Assembly: GCA_946885335.1 (NCBI GenBank)
Contig: CAMPGG010000124.1
Location: 1-9,103 of the forward strand
Source of the DNA: an uncultured Chitinophagaceae bacterium
GTDB taxonomy: Bacteria > Bacteroidota > Bacteroidia > Chitinophagales > Chitinophagaceae
Direction: 5' to 3'
DNA: 9,103 nucleotides
The position numbers and the translations under genes were made by a program. Below the pieces are notes generated by a model that did not search any database, was not told the origin of the DNA, and was given only the letters and a program-made list of their open reading frames with translations. How positions within the stretch are numbered: position 1 is the stretch's first letter; each line of letters begins with the position of its first letter. Below, piece after piece: positions 7,001 through 9,103 of the stretch.

Positions 7001-9103
7001 TTATCTTAAAAAGGCCATAGCTACACCGCCATCTACATTAATAGCGTTACCAGTAGATTTATTCAAAAGTCCTCCTGCGAGTGCAAAACAGGCATTGGCT
7101 ATATCCACAGGTAAAATGATTTCATTTAATAATGTTCTTTTTGCATAATAAGCTGGCAGCTCTTCTACCGTAATACCATAGGCTTTGGCACGGCCTTCTG
7201 CCCATCCACCAGACCATATATTGCTGTCCGCAATAACTGCATCGGGATTAACCGCATTCACCCTGATTTTGTCGGGCCCTACTTCTGCCGCTAACAACCT
7301 GGTAAGATGTGCCTGTGCAGCTTTAGCAGAACCATAGCCTGCATTATTAGGACCGGCCACCACCGCATTTTTAGAAACTATATTAATAATATCACCGCCA
7401 AAGCCCTGGCTGCGCATGATGCTTATTCCTTTTTGTGAGGTAACAAACTGGCCTTTTACAAGGATGTCAAAAAGGCGATCCCATTCTTCCAGCGTATGTG
7501 TTTCTATCGATTTCGATATACTGATACCTGCATTATTTACAACAATATCAATACCGCCAAAAGCAATTGTAGCTGCATCAAATGCATAATTGATGGAGTT
7601 ACTATCTGTAACATCCAACAGGATTGCATTTATAACATCGCGGCCAAATAATTCTTTAAATTCTTTGGTTGTAGCATCAAGTCTTTCAGGATTAACATCA
7701 TTTATTATTACGCAGGCTCCTTCTTCCGCAAATTTTTTCGCAATGGCTTTTCCTATGCCTCCCCCACTTCCTGTAACCAATGCAATTCTGCCACTCATTG
7801 GTTTTGTTTTAGGCATTCTTTGCAATTTGGCTTCTTCCAAAAGCCAGTATTCAATATCAAAAGCTTCCTGTCTAGGTAAGGAAGTGTATTCACTGATGGC
7901 CTCCGCACCTTTCATTACATTAATCGCATTGATATAAAATTCCGCAGCTACCCTTGCTGTTTGTTTGTCTTTTGCAAAACTGAACATACCAATTCCGGGA
8001 TACAAAATGATGACCGGATTAGCATCCCGCATCGGGGGACTGTTTGTTCGCTTGCATTTGTTATAATACGCTGCATACATTTTCCTGTACGCTTCAAACG
8101 AAGCTTGCAGTTTCTTCTTTACTATTACAGCATCTGATAAATCTTCAGCAGGTTGCAGATCCAATACAAGCGGGTTAATTTTTGTGCGCAGAAAATGATC
8201 CGGACAACTTGTTCCTAATGGTGCCAGCCTTGCAAGATCATGTGAATTGATAAATTCCAACACCCTGGCATCATCAGTAAAATGCCCGATCATCTTTTGT
8301 TCGCTGCTGCACAATCCGCGTAAGATGGGAGCAAGCGCAGCGGCTTGTTTGAAACGATCCGTTTGATTCAGTGCCTCAATTTTCTCACCACCAAAAACTG
8401 GTTTCTTTTTGCCCGTATTTGCCTCCAGGTATGCGGCACATTTTTCCACCACTTCAAGTGTATTTATATAACAATCGTACGCAGTATCACCCCAGGTAAA
8501 TAAACCATGACTACCCAGCATGATGCCACGAATACCAGGATTGTCATCAAGACATTTTTCCAGTTGTAAGCCAAGGTCAAACCCAGGCCTTTGCCAATCT
8601 ACCCAACCCAGTGTGCCTTCGAATAATTCTTCCGTAATTTTTTTTCCATCTTTTGCAGCGGCAATAGCGATGGCTGCATCAGGATGCAAATGGTCTATAT
8701 GTTTAAAGGGCAGAAACCCATGCAAGGGTGTATCAATGGATGGCGCTTTGCTTGCCAGGTCATAAATACAATGATTAAAGAGTTCAACCATTTCATCTTC
8801 CTGGTCAATACCTTTATAAATGTTTTTCAAACTTCGTAAGCGATCAACATATAATGCAGCAAGACCTGATTTTTTTAACGTACCAATGTCACCACCTGAT
8901 CCTTTCACCCACATGACCTCTGTTTCTTTTGCTGTAAGCGGATCTTTTGCAATGGCTTTGCAGGAAGTATTACCACCTCCATAATTCGTTAATCGAAGAT
9001 CAGCACCTAACAAATTTGAACGGTATATCAGCAAACCCACTTCATCACCTGCAAGTGCTGTTGCTTTTTGGTCATCCCATAAATAACTAACATGCTTGAA
9101 TTG
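7001..9103 (-). CDS. rhaEW: Bifunctional rhamnulose-1-phosphate aldolase / L-lactaldehyde dehydrogenase, 5' partial
   Basis: The fusion enzyme splits L-rhamnulose-1-phosphate into DHAP and L-lactaldehyde and oxidises the aldehyde with NAD to L-lactate. The frame is open to the window edge: 700 residues are visible, beginning QFKHVSYLWDD, and probably fewer than ten are missing. A GTG at 9040 can look like a start but lies inside conserved sequence. Numbering from the first visible residue, the class II aldolase domain (about 1-400) has the phosphate-loop GNTSCK (44-49), KGSGGDIG (67-74) and likely zinc ligands H138, H140 and H199. After a short linker, a short-chain dehydrogenase (436-700, from base 7798) has TGSGGGIG (444-451), NNAG (523-526), S577 and the YxxxK pair Y590/K594. 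Both active sites look intact. Family naming follows the Bacillus YuxG/RhaEW type. It precedes lutA by 25 bases. Activity on fuculose-1-phosphate is less likely because RhaI is in the cluster. Confidence 0.93.
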   Translation of the reverse strand, partial: QFKHVSYLWDDQKATALAGDEVGLLIYRSNLLGADLRLTNYGGGNTSCKAIAKDPLTAKETEVMWVKGSGGDIGTLKKSGLAALYVDRLRSLKNIYKGIDQEDEMVELFNHCIYDLASKAPSIDTPLHGFLPFKHIDHLHPDAAIAIAAAKDGKKITEELFEGTLGWVDWQRPGFDLGLQLEKCLDDNPGIRGIMLGSHGLFTWGDTAYDCYINTLEVVEKCAAYLEANTGKKKPVFGGEKIEALNQTDRFKQAAALAPILRGLCSSEQKMIGHFTDDARVLEFINSHDLARLAPLGTSCPDHFLRTKINPLVLDLQPAEDLSDAVIVKKKLQASFEAYRKMYAAYYNKCKRTNSPPMRDANPVIILYPGIGMFSFAKDKQTARVAAEFYINAINVMKGAEAISEYTSLPRQEAFDIEYWLLEEAKLQRMPKTKPMSGRIALVTGSGGGIGKAIAKKFAEEGACVIINDVNPERLDATTKEFKELFGRDVINAILLDVTDSNSINYAFDAATIAFGGIDIVVNNAGISISKSIETHTLEEWDRLFDILVKGQFVTSQKGISIMRSQGFGGDIINIVSKNAVVAGPNNAGYGSAKAAQAHLTRLLAAEVGPDKIRVNAVNPDAVIADSNIWSGGWAEGRAKAYGITVEELPAYYAKRTLLNEIILPVDIANACFALAGGLLNKSTGNAINVDGGVAMAFLR

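Larger units (their letters stand above)
131..9103 (-). other. L-rhamnose catabolic gene cluster, probable operon
   Basis: Six minus-strand genes follow each other without interruption: aldolase/dehydrogenase, lutA, lutB, lutC, GH78 rhamnosidase and rhaI. The gaps between them are 25, -4, -4, 85 and 90 bases. The first four are packed tightly enough to infer one transcript. The two longer gaps contain no stem followed by a U-tract that would mark an intrinsic terminator, so read-through to rhaI is possible, but separate promoters for the last two genes cannot be excluded. The enzymes form consecutive steps from rhamnosides to pyruvate, which supports co-regulation. Rhamnulokinase, a rhamnose transporter, a mutarotase and a regulator are absent from the window. 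The cluster runs off the right edge. Confidence 0.8.

Noticed and set aside
4492..8765. Plus-strand open frames of 62-115 codons opposite lutC, lutB, lutA and the aldolase/dehydrogenase
   Set aside because: They mirror conserved coding sequence on the other strand and have no plausible start context or recognisable motifs.
131..9103. A phage, defence, CRISPR, transposon or biosynthetic system
   Set aside because: Every gene is a recognisable housekeeping-type catabolic enzyme with intact motifs. There are no repeat arrays, terminal inverted repeats, integrases or tRNA-like sequences, and base composition looks uniform by eye.

Overview
The window looks like chromosomal DNA from a Bacteroidota species, most likely an aerobic Chitinophagaceae- or Sphingobacteriales-like bacterium. 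The grounds are AT-rich intergenic DNA, the lack of clear Shine-Dalgarno sequences before most starts, a promoter candidate resembling the Bacteroidota -33 TTTG / -7 TAnnTTTG type, and the protein families. The assignment is inferred from style and gene content, not from a marker gene.

Six genes fill almost everything from 131 to 9103, all on the minus strand, so transcription runs from the right edge to the left. In that order they are: a bifunctional rhamnulose-1-phosphate aldolase / lactaldehyde dehydrogenase (7001-9103, 5' end cut by the window edge); lutA, lutB and lutC (6975 down to 4281), the three-part Fe-S/LUD L-lactate oxidase, joined by two ATGA stop/start overlaps; a secreted GH78 alpha-L-rhamnosidase (1496-4195); and an L-rhamnose isomerase of the RhaI type (131-1405). 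Gaps are 25, -4, -4, 85 and 90 bases. The first four genes are a tight unit. The last two may belong to it or have their own promoters; one candidate lies before rhaI at 1481-1513. The leftmost 130 bases hold no complete gene. They contain an inverted repeat (21-58) and possibly the last 17 codons of a convergent plus-strand gene ending at 54.

Together the genes describe L-rhamnose use from polymer or glycoside to pyruvate. The exported GH78 enzyme frees L-rhamnose, RhaI converts it to L-rhamnulose, and a kinase (not in this window) phosphorylates it. The fusion enzyme then cleaves rhamnulose-1-phosphate to DHAP and L-lactaldehyde and oxidises the aldehyde to L-lactate, and LutABC oxidises lactate to pyruvate. 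The transporter, rhamnulokinase, mutarotase and regulator are not visible and should be sought just outside, especially to the right.

I do not see an undescribed system. The notable points are the lactate oxidase built into a rhamnose operon, the fused aldolase-dehydrogenase, the true 5' extent of that gene, and a few short sequence structures in the gaps. No RNA genes, mobile elements, CRISPR arrays or frameshifted genes were recognised, and no stretch longer than about 130 bases lacks a gene.
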